Shown here piece after piece: positions 24,425 through 32,826 of a DNA stretch of 42,652 nt. Position numbers and translations under genes: made by a program. The DNA comes from Bacillota bacterium (GTDB taxonomy: Bacteria > Bacillota > Limnochordia > Darwinibacteriales > Darwinibacteriaceae). The notes under the pieces were generated by a model. It was not told where the DNA came from, did not search any database, and worked only from the letters and a program-made list of their open reading frames with translations. Every line of letters starts with the position of its first letter. Position 1 is the stretch's first letter. The DNA lies in assembly GCA_012521465.1 (NCBI GenBank), contig JAAYMI010000148.1:1-42652 (forward strand), given 5' to 3'.

Positions 24425-25090
24425 ATGGCAGTTAGAACGGTGGAGTTGTTCGATCTTAGTGAATGCCCTGTGCCGTGGGCTTTTGAGGAGAAACAGTATC
24501 CGTGGGAAGTGCTGCCGGAAATCGGCCGGCTGGTTAGGGAGCTTGCTGCAGAGCTCAGCCATGATTATACGCAGGCATCAGAGCATGTCTGGGTAGGCAG
24601 GGGCACTGTTATTGCCCCAAACGTGGTTTTGGTAGGCCCAGCTGTGATCGGTCCAAACTGCGAGCTAAGACCTGGTGCTTATATCCGTGAGAATGTGATT
24701 GTCGGCGAGGGCGTTGTGATTGGTAATTCCACAGAACTGAAGAACGCTATTCTGTTCAACGGCGTGCAGGTTCCCCATTTCAACTACGTAGGTGATTCTA
24801 TCCTTGGGGCGGGGGCGCATCTGGGAGCGGGGGCAATCTGCTCAAATTTCAAGTCCACTAAGGATCATATCAAAGTGCGGACTGCACACGAAGTGATTAA
24901 CACTGGGCTGCGCAAATTTGGAGCGCTCCTTGGCGACCGGGCAGAAGTGGGCTGCGGCGCTGTCCTTAACCCTGGGACTGTGGTGGGTCGCGACAGCATA
25001 ATCTATCCCCTGTGCTCTGTGCGGGGAGTTGTGCCAGCCCGGAGTATCATGAAGTCTGCTGGCTGCGTTGTTCCGCGCCTGGAGGCTTAA
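24425..25090 (+). CDS. Left-handed beta-helix acyltransferase (GlmU C-terminal-like)
   Basis: A 221-residue hexapeptide-repeat protein. Isoleucine-patch repeats run from about residue 55 to 210. The segment VPHFNYVGDS and GAGAICSNFK (about 118-142) closely matches the GlmU acetyltransferase active site (catalytic His, YxGD, GAGxxxxNxxx). The nucleotidyltransferase domain of GlmU is absent, so it is a free-standing acetyltransferase-like protein. It may act on glucosamine-1-phosphate or another amino sugar nucleotide precursor. AAGGGGGTGG precedes the ATG. Its stop overlaps the convergent HD-GYP gene by 4 bp. Confidence 0.85.
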   Translation: MAVRTVELFDLSECPVPWAFEEKQYPWEVLPEIGRLVRELAAELSHDYTQASEHVWVGRGTVIAPNVVLVGPAVIGPNCELRPGAYIRENVIVGEGVVIGNSTELKNAILFNGVQVPHFNYVGDSILGAGAHLGAGAICSNFKSTKDHIKVRTAHEVINTGLRKFGALLGDRAEVGCGAVLNPGTVVGRDSIIYPLCSVRGVVPARSIMKSAGCVVPRLEA

Positions 25091-26100
25091 ACAGTCTCCA
25101 CAGCAACGCTTTCCTCCCCTAGTTCATCCCAAATCCTGGCGAACTTGTCCTGAACCGCCAGAAAGGCATCCACGATTTCGGGATCGAAGTGCGTGCCGCT
25201 GCCCTTGCAGATGATCTGCACGGCCGTTTCATGGCAGTATCGTTTCTTGTAAGGCCGCTGGCTGCGCAGGGAATCATACACATCACAGACGGCGGCAATT
25301 CTAGCGCTTAATGGGATCTCTTCTCCCTTCAGCCTCTTGGGATAGCCAGAACCATCGAACTTCTCATGGTGAGCGGCAACAATCTCCCGAGCTGTGCGGA
25401 GAAAGCTTAAAACCGCTTCAGACGTCGTTTGGGCATGGCGGCAGATCGAATCTAGAATCTGCTCGCCGTAGACAGGGTGCCTTTTGATGGCCTCCCATTC
25501 ATGGGGCTCAAGCTTATCTGGTTTCATGAGCACTGCATCGGGGATCGCCACTTTGCCGATATCGTGGAGTCCAATTGTGTCCACAATATTGCGGTGCAGG
25601 GCAGGATCCACCTGAAGATAGGTGCAGAGCACATCAGCATAGGCACCTAAGCGGCGCGAATGATAGCCAGTGAACTGCTGATCACGCATTTCGGCAAGGT
25701 CCACTAAAGCTCCCACTGCCGCATGCTGGACGCGGGTGAGCTCCACTGTTTCGTGGTAGAGTTTATCTGCCCGACGGCGCAGGTAATCCACCACCGCAGA
25801 CGTCCACAGCGAGACAGCGGCAAACATGATCAGGCGGATCACCCAGGCTGAGGCGAGCTGAGGGACCATCGCGACTGTGTCCCGGGGAATCATCCAGCCC
25901 GAAAGGAGAATACCGCTGGCTAAAGCGATCACGAGGGATGCCTGCCAGTTTACGGCCAGAGCAGCCAGGATAATTGGTAGGTAGAACAGGTGGGTCCACG
26001 CATTGTGGGTGCCGCCTGTAACCCAAACCAGGACATAGAGAACCGGTAGAACTGCGGTGCAGCCGATCAGTATCCAGAAACGCTTGGGCCGAACGTCCAT
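25087..26100 (-). CDS. Membrane-anchored HD-GYP domain phosphodiesterase
   Basis: A 337-residue protein. The N-terminal third (residues 8-110) has about four or five hydrophobic segments. A linker helix is followed by an HD-GYP domain (about 135-325) with intact motifs GLHDIGKVAIPD, HPVYGE, AAHHEKFDGSGYP and CDVYDSLRSQRPYK. HD-GYP proteins hydrolyse cyclic-di-GMP or related dinucleotides. The HHE..DGSGYP core suggests an active enzyme, with the membrane part as a likely sensor. GGGAGGG precedes ATG 26100. It follows alaX by 64 bp and is probably the last gene of the PAP2-alaX operon. Confidence 0.92.
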   Translation of the reverse strand: MDVRPKRFWILIGCTAVLPVLYVLVWVTGGTHNAWTHLFYLPIILAALAVNWQASLVIALASGILLSGWMIPRDTVAMVPQLASAWVIRLIMFAAVSLWTSAVVDYLRRRADKLYHETVELTRVQHAAVGALVDLAEMRDQQFTGYHSRRLGAYADVLCTYLQVDPALHRNIVDTIGLHDIGKVAIPDAVLMKPDKLEPHEWEAIKRHPVYGEQILDSICRHAQTTSEAVLSFLRTAREIVAAHHEKFDGSGYPKRLKGEEIPLSARIAAVCDVYDSLRSQRPYKKRYCHETAVQIICKGSGTHFDPEIVDAFLAVQDKFARIWDELGEESVAVETV

Positions 26101-26164
26101 GGTGACCCTCCCATCCCGGCGCCTGCTTTATATGCTGCGCTGATTAGTTTCTATGGGTAGACAT

Positions 26165-27340
26165 CTATTTCGTGAGCTGTGCAGAGTATTCCTGCAGGAA
26201 CTGACGGAATCTTCCCAGATTACATGAATCATGGAAAAACACCTGCGCTAGCTGGGCACTGCCGCCCCCTTTGCCTCCCAATGGAAGGGCATGTTCTTTG
26301 ATCAACTTTCCGCAGTGCGGTTCTTCCCCCAAACTCTGGGCAATGACCAGCCGGCTGCCTGCTTCGATCGCGGCGAAATATGGCCCCTGGGCAGTGATGT
26401 GGCGCGCTAGGGCCTGCGCTTCCTCTACCGAATTTCCCCCCAGAACATGATAGATAAACCTGTGCTGAGCTGCAGCTGTGAGTTCCTTGGCCTGATACTG
26501 CCAGAGTCTGCTCTGCACTTCGGCCAGCTGCGCTTCCAGATCCCGCCGGAGCTCAAGGTCGGCTTTGACCTTGGCGGCCAGTTCTGGAACGGCTGTAGAC
26601 AGCAGCGCGCTGACTTCCACGATGAGTCTGTGCTTTTCGCCGTAGTCAGAGAGGGCCCGCTTGCCGCAGAGGAAGTACACCCTCGTCATCCCTTTATACT
26701 TCTCCGCTTTCATAATCTTTAGAATCCCAATCTGACCGGTGCTTCTAAGATGCGTCCCACCGCAGGGGGAGTAGTCGTATCCGGCAATCTCCACGATCCG
26801 GATGTCTGAGGACACGGTAGGAGCTTTCCGGAGAGGAAGCTTGGCTGCTTCCTCAGGCGAAGTCAGGTGAATTACCACCGGCAGATCCTCGTAGATCAGC
26901 TCATTGACCTTTTGTTCTACCGCGCCGAGCACATCCTCGTCCATTTCGGCCGCGGTGATATCAATGGTGGTGTAGTTTTCCCCCAGGTGAAAGCCTCTTG
27001 TTTCCCAACCGTACGTATTGGCAAATACTGCCGACAAAAGGTGCTGTCCCGTGTGGTGCTGCATGTAGTAAAACCGCCTCCCCCAGTCGAGGCGGAGCTC
27101 GACGGGACCTTGGGTGAGCGGTCTATCTACCACATGCACTGCTTGTCCAGCCTCTTCGAATACGTCGAGGACCCGTGCGCCATCAATCCAGCCCGTATCG
27201 TGAGGCTGGCCGCCGCCGGTGGGGTAGAAGATCGTATCCTTGAGGACAACGTGATATTGCCCGGCCACAGACTTGACAGCTTCTACTTCTGTCTGGAACT
27301 CAGTGAGGAACGGATCGGTGTAATAGGTGTATTTCAGCAT
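26165..27340 (-). CDS. alaX: AlaX-L type alanyl-tRNA editing protein
   Basis: A 391-residue free-standing editing factor that hydrolyses mischarged tRNA (Ser- or Gly-tRNA-Ala). The N-terminal domain has FYPTGGGQPHDTG; the zinc ligands HHTGQHLLSA (HxxxH) at about residue 95 and SPCGGTHLRSTG (CxxxH) at about 195 form the AlaRS editing site. A coiled-coil-like stretch is followed by a DHHA1-like C-terminal domain with GGKGGGSAQLAQV. The length fits the long AlaX-L form. AAGGAGGT lies right before the ATG. It starts 10 bp after the PAP2 gene, so they are co-transcribed. Confidence 0.94.
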   Translation of the reverse strand: MLKYTYYTDPFLTEFQTEVEAVKSVAGQYHVVLKDTIFYPTGGGQPHDTGWIDGARVLDVFEEAGQAVHVVDRPLTQGPVELRLDWGRRFYYMQHHTGQHLLSAVFANTYGWETRGFHLGENYTTIDITAAEMDEDVLGAVEQKVNELIYEDLPVVIHLTSPEEAAKLPLRKAPTVSSDIRIVEIAGYDYSPCGGTHLRSTGQIGILKIMKAEKYKGMTRVYFLCGKRALSDYGEKHRLIVEVSALLSTAVPELAAKVKADLELRRDLEAQLAEVQSRLWQYQAKELTAAAQHRFIYHVLGGNSVEEAQALARHITAQGPYFAAIEAGSRLVIAQSLGEEPHCGKLIKEHALPLGGKGGGSAQLAQVFFHDSCNLGRFRQFLQEYSAQLTK

Positions 27341-27350
27341 AGGTACCTCC

Positions 27351-28226
27351 TTAAGCAGCGGGTGGTGCAGTAAGCGTGTGCTTCTCTGACTTAGCCAATC
27401 CTAATCCTACAAACAACAAGGGAGCACCGCAGGCGGTCCAAAATCCCAATATGGTATAGCGCAGGAGATCGCCCGTGGTGCCGGGCAGCTGGTTAGTGAT
27501 GGGCTTGAGCAGGAACCTGAGGCCGAACAGGCCTGCGATGCCTAAGAGAAGTTTTAGCGCATTCTGCGTAAGAGTGCCTTTGGGGGAGAAGTCCACCGTG
27601 CCCACTTCTACAGCATAGCCCAGCAGGGCTCCCAGCATGAAGCCTACGGTCACGGGTCCATCGCCGGTGGGGTGAATGAGGTACAGCGCCAGCGCAGCCG
27701 CCAGACCTCCCCAGAACCAAGTCTTGAGGGGCATGTTCTGGGGAATCCTGGCCTGCACCACCTGATACCCTCCCAGAAGCAGCGCTCCCACCGCGATTCC
27801 CACCAGGATATCAATGGGATAGTGCACACCCAGGTAGATGCGGGAGAAGCTGATTAAGGCGATCAGGACCGCTGCTCCAGCCCACGCCCAGCCTTTTCTG
27901 AGATGGAGGGCTAAAAACCCCCAGAAGGTGGTACTGCCTTGGGCGTGGCCGCTGGGGAAGGAGTAGCCCTCCTGCACTGTCAACCGCAGCTCTTCGGGAG
28001 GGCGGGGAACAGCAAAGAGGTACTTCAGGGCTGAGTTAATGTAAGCGGAAAAGGCAAAGAAGGCCGCAAACCGAATACCAAAGCGCTTATTGATCAGCCA
28101 GTACACAATGGGCAGGGCCACCATATAGTACTCCACTGAACCCAGAGCAGTAATTCCCAGAAACACATTGGTCAGCCACGGCTGGGCGAACTGCCGAACC
28201 CACAGAATGAAACTTGTGTCAGCCAC
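27351..28226 (-). CDS. Membrane PAP2-family phosphatase
   Basis: A 291-residue integral membrane phosphatase with about seven or eight hydrophobic segments. The three phosphatase motifs are intact: KYLFAVPRPP (KxxxxxxRP, about residue 70), SFPSGHAQ (PSGH, about 91) and SRIYLGVHYPID (SRxxxxxHxxxD, about 132). PAP2 enzymes remove phosphate from lipid phosphates such as undecaprenyl pyrophosphate or phosphatidate; the substrate is not clear. The start is GTG 28226 with GGAGGG 6 bp before it. It is the first gene of a PAP2-alaX-HD-GYP unit, divergent from the alcohol dehydrogenase. Confidence 0.92.
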   Translation of the reverse strand: MADTSFILWVRQFAQPWLTNVFLGITALGSVEYYMVALPIVYWLINKRFGIRFAAFFAFSAYINSALKYLFAVPRPPEELRLTVQEGYSFPSGHAQGSTTFWGFLALHLRKGWAWAGAAVLIALISFSRIYLGVHYPIDILVGIAVGALLLGGYQVVQARIPQNMPLKTWFWGGLAAALALYLIHPTGDGPVTVGFMLGALLGYAVEVGTVDFSPKGTLTQNALKLLLGIAGLFGLRFLLKPITNQLPGTTGDLLRYTILGFWTACGAPLLFVGLGLAKSEKHTLTAPPAA

Positions 28227-28342
28227 GCTAATCCCTCCAATGTTTTTCCCAGGCAGGAGTTGCCAAGGGCAAAATTGTAGATAGGAACTAGCGAATACTT
28301 CGGATTAGATCGGGGAAACTCCTTTCCCAATGGAGGTAGAAA

Positions 28343-29608
28343 ATGGAACTCTATGCTCGAGCAAGACAGCTAGTGGAAGAGTTTGGTGGACAGCGCTATC
28401 GCTTTGGGTCAGGAGCCCTGATGGCGGCTGCGCCTTGGGCACGGGAGTTTGGGAGAAAAGCACTAGTTGTGGGAAACAGGCGCCACCTCGAGCCCGTCTT
28501 CGACCTGATCATTTTCCAACTGCAGCAGCTGGGCGTGGAAGTCGCCGGCGGTGAACCGATTCCTGGAGCAGGAGCCAACACGCCTGCGCCAGATGTGGCC
28601 CGGATCCGCGACGCGATTTGCGAGCACAATCCAGATGTGGTAATTGCCGTAGGAGGCGGCAGCACCATTGATGGGGTGAAGGCTGCGGCTGCCTGGTCTG
28701 TGCTGGGCGGGGAGCTGGCTGGTTATTTCGGCACAGGTGAGGTTTCCAAGGCGCTGAAGGCATCCGGCAGAGAGATGCTGCCCCTGATCGCGGTGCAGAC
28801 CGCCGCGGGGTCTGGAGCCCACCTCACGAAATATGCCAACGTTACTTTCCCAGATGCAGGGCAGAAAAAGCTCATGGTGGACGAAGCTTTGGTGCCCGCG
28901 CGGGCGGTGTTTGACTACAGCGTGACAAAGACTGTGCCTGTGAACGTGAGCCTCGATGGGGCCTTAGATGGCATGAGCCACCTTTTGGAAGTCTTCTTTG
29001 GCGTGGGTGAAGCTGCAAGAGATCGAGCAGCAGAGCTGGTGGAAGCGGGCCTGCCTTTGATTTTGCGGGCCGCTCCCCGCCTGGTCGCGGATCCAAGTGA
29101 CAATCAGGTTCGGGAGGAGCTTGGCCTTGCCACCGATCTCGGTGCCTACGCCATCATGATCGGGGGGACAAATGGACCCCACCTCACCAGCTTTTCCCTG
29201 GTGAACTTGGCGAGCCACGGCCGGGCCTGCGCCATCTTGGGGCCGTACTATGCTGCATTCTTCGCACCTGCGATCACTACCCAGCTGCAGCTTGTGGGTG
29301 AGATCCTAGCGCGGCATGGGCATCTTGAACCCGCTGGGCTGGGCCTGACAGGGCGGGAGTTGGGCCTGGCGGTGGCCGAGGGGATGCTCAGCTTCCTCAA
29401 GTCCTTGGGGTATCCCACGAGCCTGGGAGAACTGCCGGGCTTTGACTCCGCATATATTGAGCAAGCTCTGCAGGCGGCGGCAGATCCACAGCTTGCCATG
29501 AAGCTGCAGAACATGCCCATTCCGTTCACTCCTGAAGATATCGAAACGTACATGCGCCCTCTGCTAGAAGCAGCAGTCCGCGGCGATCTAGGGCTGGTAC
29601 CCCACTGA
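28343..29608 (+). CDS. Iron-containing (group III) alcohol dehydrogenase
   Basis: A 421-residue dehydrogenase. The N-terminal NAD(P)-binding half contains VIAVGGGSTIDGVKAAA (GGGSxxD, about residue 100), and the C-terminal helical metal-binding half contains DGALDGMSHLLEVF, supplying the Asp and His metal ligands. ASHGRACAILGP stands where FucO-like enzymes have PHG, and NGPHLTSFSL lies before it; the spacing differs from the FucO set, so I cannot map the third and fourth ligands with certainty. It reduces an aldehyde or ketone or oxidises an alcohol, substrate unknown. GGAGGT precedes ATG 28343. It is monocistronic. Confidence 0.9.
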   Translation: MELYARARQLVEEFGGQRYRFGSGALMAAAPWAREFGRKALVVGNRRHLEPVFDLIIFQLQQLGVEVAGGEPIPGAGANTPAPDVARIRDAICEHNPDVVIAVGGGSTIDGVKAAAAWSVLGGELAGYFGTGEVSKALKASGREMLPLIAVQTAAGSGAHLTKYANVTFPDAGQKKLMVDEALVPARAVFDYSVTKTVPVNVSLDGALDGMSHLLEVFFGVGEAARDRAAELVEAGLPLILRAAPRLVADPSDNQVREELGLATDLGAYAIMIGGTNGPHLTSFSLVNLASHGRACAILGPYYAAFFAPAITTQLQLVGEILARHGHLEPAGLGLTGRELGLAVAEGMLSFLKSLGYPTSLGELPGFDSAYIEQALQAAADPQLAMKLQNMPIPFTPEDIETYMRPLLEAAVRGDLGLVPH

Positions 29609-29626
29609 TCCCGCGGACCTGCGTGG

Positions 29627-30142
29627 TTATTCAAAAATCTTCTGAGCTCGCTTGAGCTTCAGCATGCGGCGGCCGTAGAAGGTGACCGGGACCGCCGCTA
29701 GGGCCGCAGCGAACAGATTCAGCCAACCAACCTTGAGTTCAGTGCCGAAGACGTACATGAGGCCTACGCCTAGGTTGATGGCTCCCACAGCGCCGATCAT
29801 GAGGCAGATCTGGCCGTAGTGGCGGATCCTCGACTCCCGGTCTGAGTAGAGCTCAAACGGGCCATCTGCGGTCTTTTTGCGGAAGTAGACCCAGCGGATA
29901 TAGCTGCCTACCATCTCTACGCCTACCTCTTCCAAGAACCGGATGTAGGCCTGGCTTTCGAGGTGAGAGGGGATGTTTTCCAGGAGCTGAATGCGGTAGG
30001 TGTATTCGCCCGGCTCCCCTTCCTCAAAAGTGTAGCGAGGAAACGAATAGTGCACAAGCTGAAGACCCTTGGCTGACATGTCGTTCAGCCATTTTTCTTC
30101 CTTCTCGTAATCCATAAACAGCTTCATGATGCTGTGGCGCAT
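29627..30142 (-). CDS. DUF2812 domain membrane protein
   Basis: A 171-residue protein of the DUF2812 family. A cytosolic N-terminal domain (about 1-120) starts MKLFMDYEKEEKWLNDMSAKG, a family hallmark. Two membrane segments (about 118-155) and a basic tail follow. Its molecular function is unknown. These proteins are commonly paired with PadR-type regulators, as here: the start overlaps the PadR stop (TGATG), with GGAGGGG as ribosome site. The pair is expected to respond to a compound that inactivates the PadR repressor. Confidence 0.88.
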   Translation of the reverse strand: MRHSIMKLFMDYEKEEKWLNDMSAKGLQLVHYSFPRYTFEEGEPGEYTYRIQLLENIPSHLESQAYIRFLEEVGVEMVGSYIRWVYFRKKTADGPFELYSDRESRIRHYGQICLMIGAVGAINLGVGLMYVFGTELKVGWLNLFAAALAAVPVTFYGRRMLKLKRAQKIFE

Positions 30143-30468
30143 CAGTTCACCCCTCCCAAAATGCGCTGCCCGTTGTGGAGCAGCTCCTCTAGGCGCTTGA
30201 TTTCCTGGTTCAATATTTGCTTTCCTTGCTCAGTAATGCAGTATTCCTTGCGAGTTTTGTCCCCACTGTGATCCACAGCGCTGATCCAGCCCCGTTCTAG
30301 GAGGCTGTTCAGAGCGCCGTAGAGCGTTCCCGGGGCGAGAATGACGCGCCCGCCTGTCATCTCCTTCACCAGCTGCATGATGCCGTAGCCGTGCAGAGGG
30401 CTGTGCAGGGCGAGCAAAATGTAGTATACGCCTTCCGTTAGTGCAGAATAGCCTTGTTCCTCAGGCAT
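30142..30468 (-). CDS. PadR family transcriptional regulator
   Basis: A 108-residue winged-helix repressor with the PadR core: YYILLALHSPLHGYGIMQLV (about 11-30), VILAPGTLYGALNSLLERGWI (about 36-56) and KEYCITEQGKQIL. The dimerisation helix is at the C-terminus. It is the first gene of the PadR-DUF2812 pair, and its own promoter is studded with CGATATA repeats. The ATG has AAGGAG 6 bp upstream. Confidence 0.94.
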   Translation of the reverse strand: MPEEQGYSALTEGVYYILLALHSPLHGYGIMQLVKEMTGGRVILAPGTLYGALNSLLERGWISAVDHSGDKTRKEYCITEQGKQILNQEIKRLEELLHNGQRILGGVN

Positions 30469-30495
30469 GGCTGACTCCTTTCTTTATTATCGAAC

Positions 30496-30556
30496 CACGA
30501 TATATCGTGTGACGATATAAATATATCGCCTGTCGATATAACTGTCAACGATATAT
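30496..30556 (-). promoter_or_regulatory. PadR promoter with CGATATA operator array
   Basis: On the minus strand, TTGACA (30548-30543), 17 bp, TATATT (30525-30520) is a near-consensus promoter. Around it lie the perfect 14-bp palindrome CACGATATATCGTG (30496-30509), the inverted pair CGATATA-AA-TATATCG (30513-30528) and further CGATATA units at 30534 and 30549. Their start positions (30498, 30513, 30534, 30549) step by 15, 21 and 15 bp. This is a plausible autoregulatory operator set. Confidence 0.75.
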
Positions 30557-30658
30557 TGCTGTTTATTTTGTTAGAAAAGAGAAAAACCGTGGGACTCTCT
30601 GTGGTACTGACGAAGCGGAGTACTTGGGGCTATTCGCGCCTTGGCGGAGGAACGGAAT

Positions 30659-30694
30659 ATGATGGTGACAAGTGAAATCTCACAGGAGGCGTAA
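30659..30694 (+). CDS. Possible 11-residue leader peptide upstream of hppA
   Basis: A minute reading frame (MMVTSEISQEA) begins 8 bp after GGAGG (30646-30650), and its last codons and stop lie within the hppA ribosome site AGGAGGCG, five bases before the hppA start. It could couple translation of hppA to an upstream ribosome or be chance. There is no homology evidence. Confidence 0.3.
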   Translation: MMVTSEISQEA

Positions 30695-30699
30695 CGTAA

Positions 30700-32769
30700 A
30701 TGGTGTCGTATGGATTTGCCGCTGTTGCTTCCCTACTTGCCTTTGCCCTTGCCGCATGCCTCAGCTCCTGGGTGCGGCAGCAGCCGCCGGGAGGCAAGGA
30801 AGTTAACCGGATCGGAGGACTGATTGCACAGGGTGCCAGGACTTTTCTGAGGCGAGAATACACCTTGCTGGGATGGTTTGTCCTCGGCGCTAGTATCCTG
30901 ATCATTCTGTTTCTGCCTCGGCCTTTCTGGCAAGGCAGCATAAAGGACAATCTCTGGCTGGCCGCGGCCTATATTGCCGGCGCAGTCTTTTCAGGATTTG
31001 CAGGTTATGTGGGCATGGCGGTGGCAACAATGGCCAATACCCGGACCGCTGAGGCTGCTACTAAGGGCAAGGTTCCGGCCTTCTTAACTGGTTTTCGCGG
31101 TGGGGCCGTAATGGGCATGGCAGTCGTGGGTGCAAGCTTGCTTGGCGTCACCGGAGTAACCTTCCTCACCAAAGATCCCACAATTACACTAGGCTTCAGC
31201 CTTGGGGCTTCGTCCTTGGCATTGTTTGCCAAGGCAGGAGGCGGCATCTTCACGAAAACGGCGGACATCGCGGCTGACCTCGTGGGAAAAGTTGAGCTGG
31301 ACATTCCGGAAGACGACCCCCGCAATCCAGCGGTTATCGCTGACAACGTCGGAGATAACGTCGGCGACGTGGCCGGTATGGGTGCGGACCTGTTTGACTC
31401 CCATGTTGCTTCGCTCTCTGCGGCGTTGGTCTTAGCTGCTTCTCTTGACGGTGGTTTGGGCAAGAACGTTGCCATGGTGTTTGCCTTTGCCGCAGCGGGC
31501 TTAGTGGCATCAGTAGTTGGAGTAATGGCCGCCCGGCTCAAAGAAAACGGTGATCCCACCACTGCTTTAAACAACTCTACCTATACAACTACCGGTCTGT
31601 ATGTAGTATTGAGTGCAGTTATCACGATTATTGGCGGTTTTAACTGGCTGTACTGGGGTGCCACGATGGTTGGTCTGTTGGTCGGCACTATTATCGGAAT
31701 CTCCTCTAACTATTTCACCAACGACAGGCGTAAGCCCGTGGAACAAGTAGCCAGAGTGTCCCAGTCTGGTCCTGCCTTTACCATCATTTCTGGGATCAGC
31801 TACGGTTTGGCCAGCGTGTTCCCGGCGCTGGTAGGTATTGGCGTGGCAGCGCTCTTGTCTTTTTCATTGACTAACGGCATCGTGCCAGAAACGATCACTG
31901 ATGCTCTGTTCGGGATAGCCATGGCCGCTGTCGGCATGCTCTCCATCGTGGGCATGGTGATTTCCAACGACGCGTATGGGCCGATTGTAGATAACGCCAG
32001 AGGCTTGGTGGAAATGGCCAACCTAGGCGATAGGGCCCTGGATATTACGGATGAGCTTGACAGTGCTGGTAATACTGTGAAGGCCATCACGAAAGGCTTT
32101 GCCATCGGCGCAGCAGGCCTTACCGTCATCTCCCTACTCGGCGCGTTCATGGCAGAAGCCAACGACGTACTGGGCGCTCATGCCATGGCGCTGATTAAGG
32201 GCTTTGATGTGATGAATCCGCGAGTCTTCTTCGGACTCTTGGTGGGTTCAGCAGTGCCAGCTGTATTCTCTGCTATGCTCATGCTGGGCGTGAACCGGAA
32301 CGCCGAGCGGCTGGTGGATGAGATTCACCGCCAGTTCAAGCAGATTAAGGGCCTGAAGGAGGGTAAGGCTGATCCGGAATATGACCGCTGCATCACCATT
32401 GCCACTGAAGGGGCGCTGAAAGAGCTAATTCCTGCCGGCGCGATGGCGATTGCTGTAACCTTCGCGGTGGGATTCATCGGCGGCATCCCCGCGGTAGGCG
32501 GGTTCCTGGCGGGCAATATTGTCTCGGGGCTGCTCTTGGCGCTCTTCATGAGCAACGCTGGCGGTCTGTGGGACAACGCCAAGAAGCTAGTTGAGTCAGG
32601 CAGCTTTGGTGGTAAGGGTTCCGCCGCCCATAAGGCTGCTGTGATCGGCGATACTGTCGGCGATCCGTGCAAAGACACGGCTGGGCCTTCCATCAACACC
32701 CAGATCACGGTCGTGTCCCTCGTAGCTTCGCTGGCTGTGGGGCTATTCGCTCTGTTTTCACTGTTCTAA
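30700..32769 (+). CDS. hppA: Membrane-bound proton-translocating pyrophosphatase
   Basis: A 689-residue integral membrane pump with about 15-16 hydrophobic segments that couples pyrophosphate hydrolysis to ion export. The pyrophosphate site shows DNVGDNVGDVAGMGADLFDS (about residues 211-230) and the C-terminal GDTVGDPCKDTAGPS. The segment GNTVKAITKGFAIG (about 462-475) has Lys and Thr at the positions that separate K+-independent enzymes (Lys, Thr) from K+-dependent ones (Ala, Gly/Ala), suggesting a K+-independent H+ pump. AGGAGGCG precedes the ATG. It recycles biosynthetic pyrophosphate into ion gradient, useful in an energy-limited anaerobe. A terminator follows. Confidence 0.97.
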   Translation: MVSYGFAAVASLLAFALAACLSSWVRQQPPGGKEVNRIGGLIAQGARTFLRREYTLLGWFVLGASILIILFLPRPFWQGSIKDNLWLAAAYIAGAVFSGFAGYVGMAVATMANTRTAEAATKGKVPAFLTGFRGGAVMGMAVVGASLLGVTGVTFLTKDPTITLGFSLGASSLALFAKAGGGIFTKTADIAADLVGKVELDIPEDDPRNPAVIADNVGDNVGDVAGMGADLFDSHVASLSAALVLAASLDGGLGKNVAMVFAFAAAGLVASVVGVMAARLKENGDPTTALNNSTYTTTGLYVVLSAVITIIGGFNWLYWGATMVGLLVGTIIGISSNYFTNDRRKPVEQVARVSQSGPAFTIISGISYGLASVFPALVGIGVAALLSFSLTNGIVPETITDALFGIAMAAVGMLSIVGMVISNDAYGPIVDNARGLVEMANLGDRALDITDELDSAGNTVKAITKGFAIGAAGLTVISLLGAFMAEANDVLGAHAMALIKGFDVMNPRVFFGLLVGSAVPAVFSAMLMLGVNRNAERLVDEIHRQFKQIKGLKEGKADPEYDRCITIATEGALKELIPAGAMAIAVTFAVGFIGGIPAVGGFLAGNIVSGLLLALFMSNAGGLWDNAKKLVESGSFGGKGSAAHKAAVIGDTVGDPCKDTAGPSINTQITVVSLVASLAVGLFALFSLF

Positions 32770-32789
32770 GGTAGTACGGCAGGTGTAAG

Positions 32790-32820
32790 AAAGCCCCGGG
32801 CGCAGTGTCCCGGGGCTTTT
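32790..32820. terminator. Bidirectional rho-independent terminator between hppA and pepF
   Basis: An 11-bp stem AAAGCCCCGGG / CCCGGGGCTTT with an 8-nt loop; T-rich on the plus side (TTTTCC) and TTTCTT on the minus side. It lies between the convergent stops. Confidence 0.9.
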
Positions 32821-32826
32821 CCGCGG

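Noticed and set aside
30496-30556. A short repeat cluster that could look like a CRISPR-type array
   Set aside because: The units are 7 bp, partly inverted and spaced 15-21 bp within a promoter. There are no spacers of constant length and no cas genes, so operator sites explain it better.
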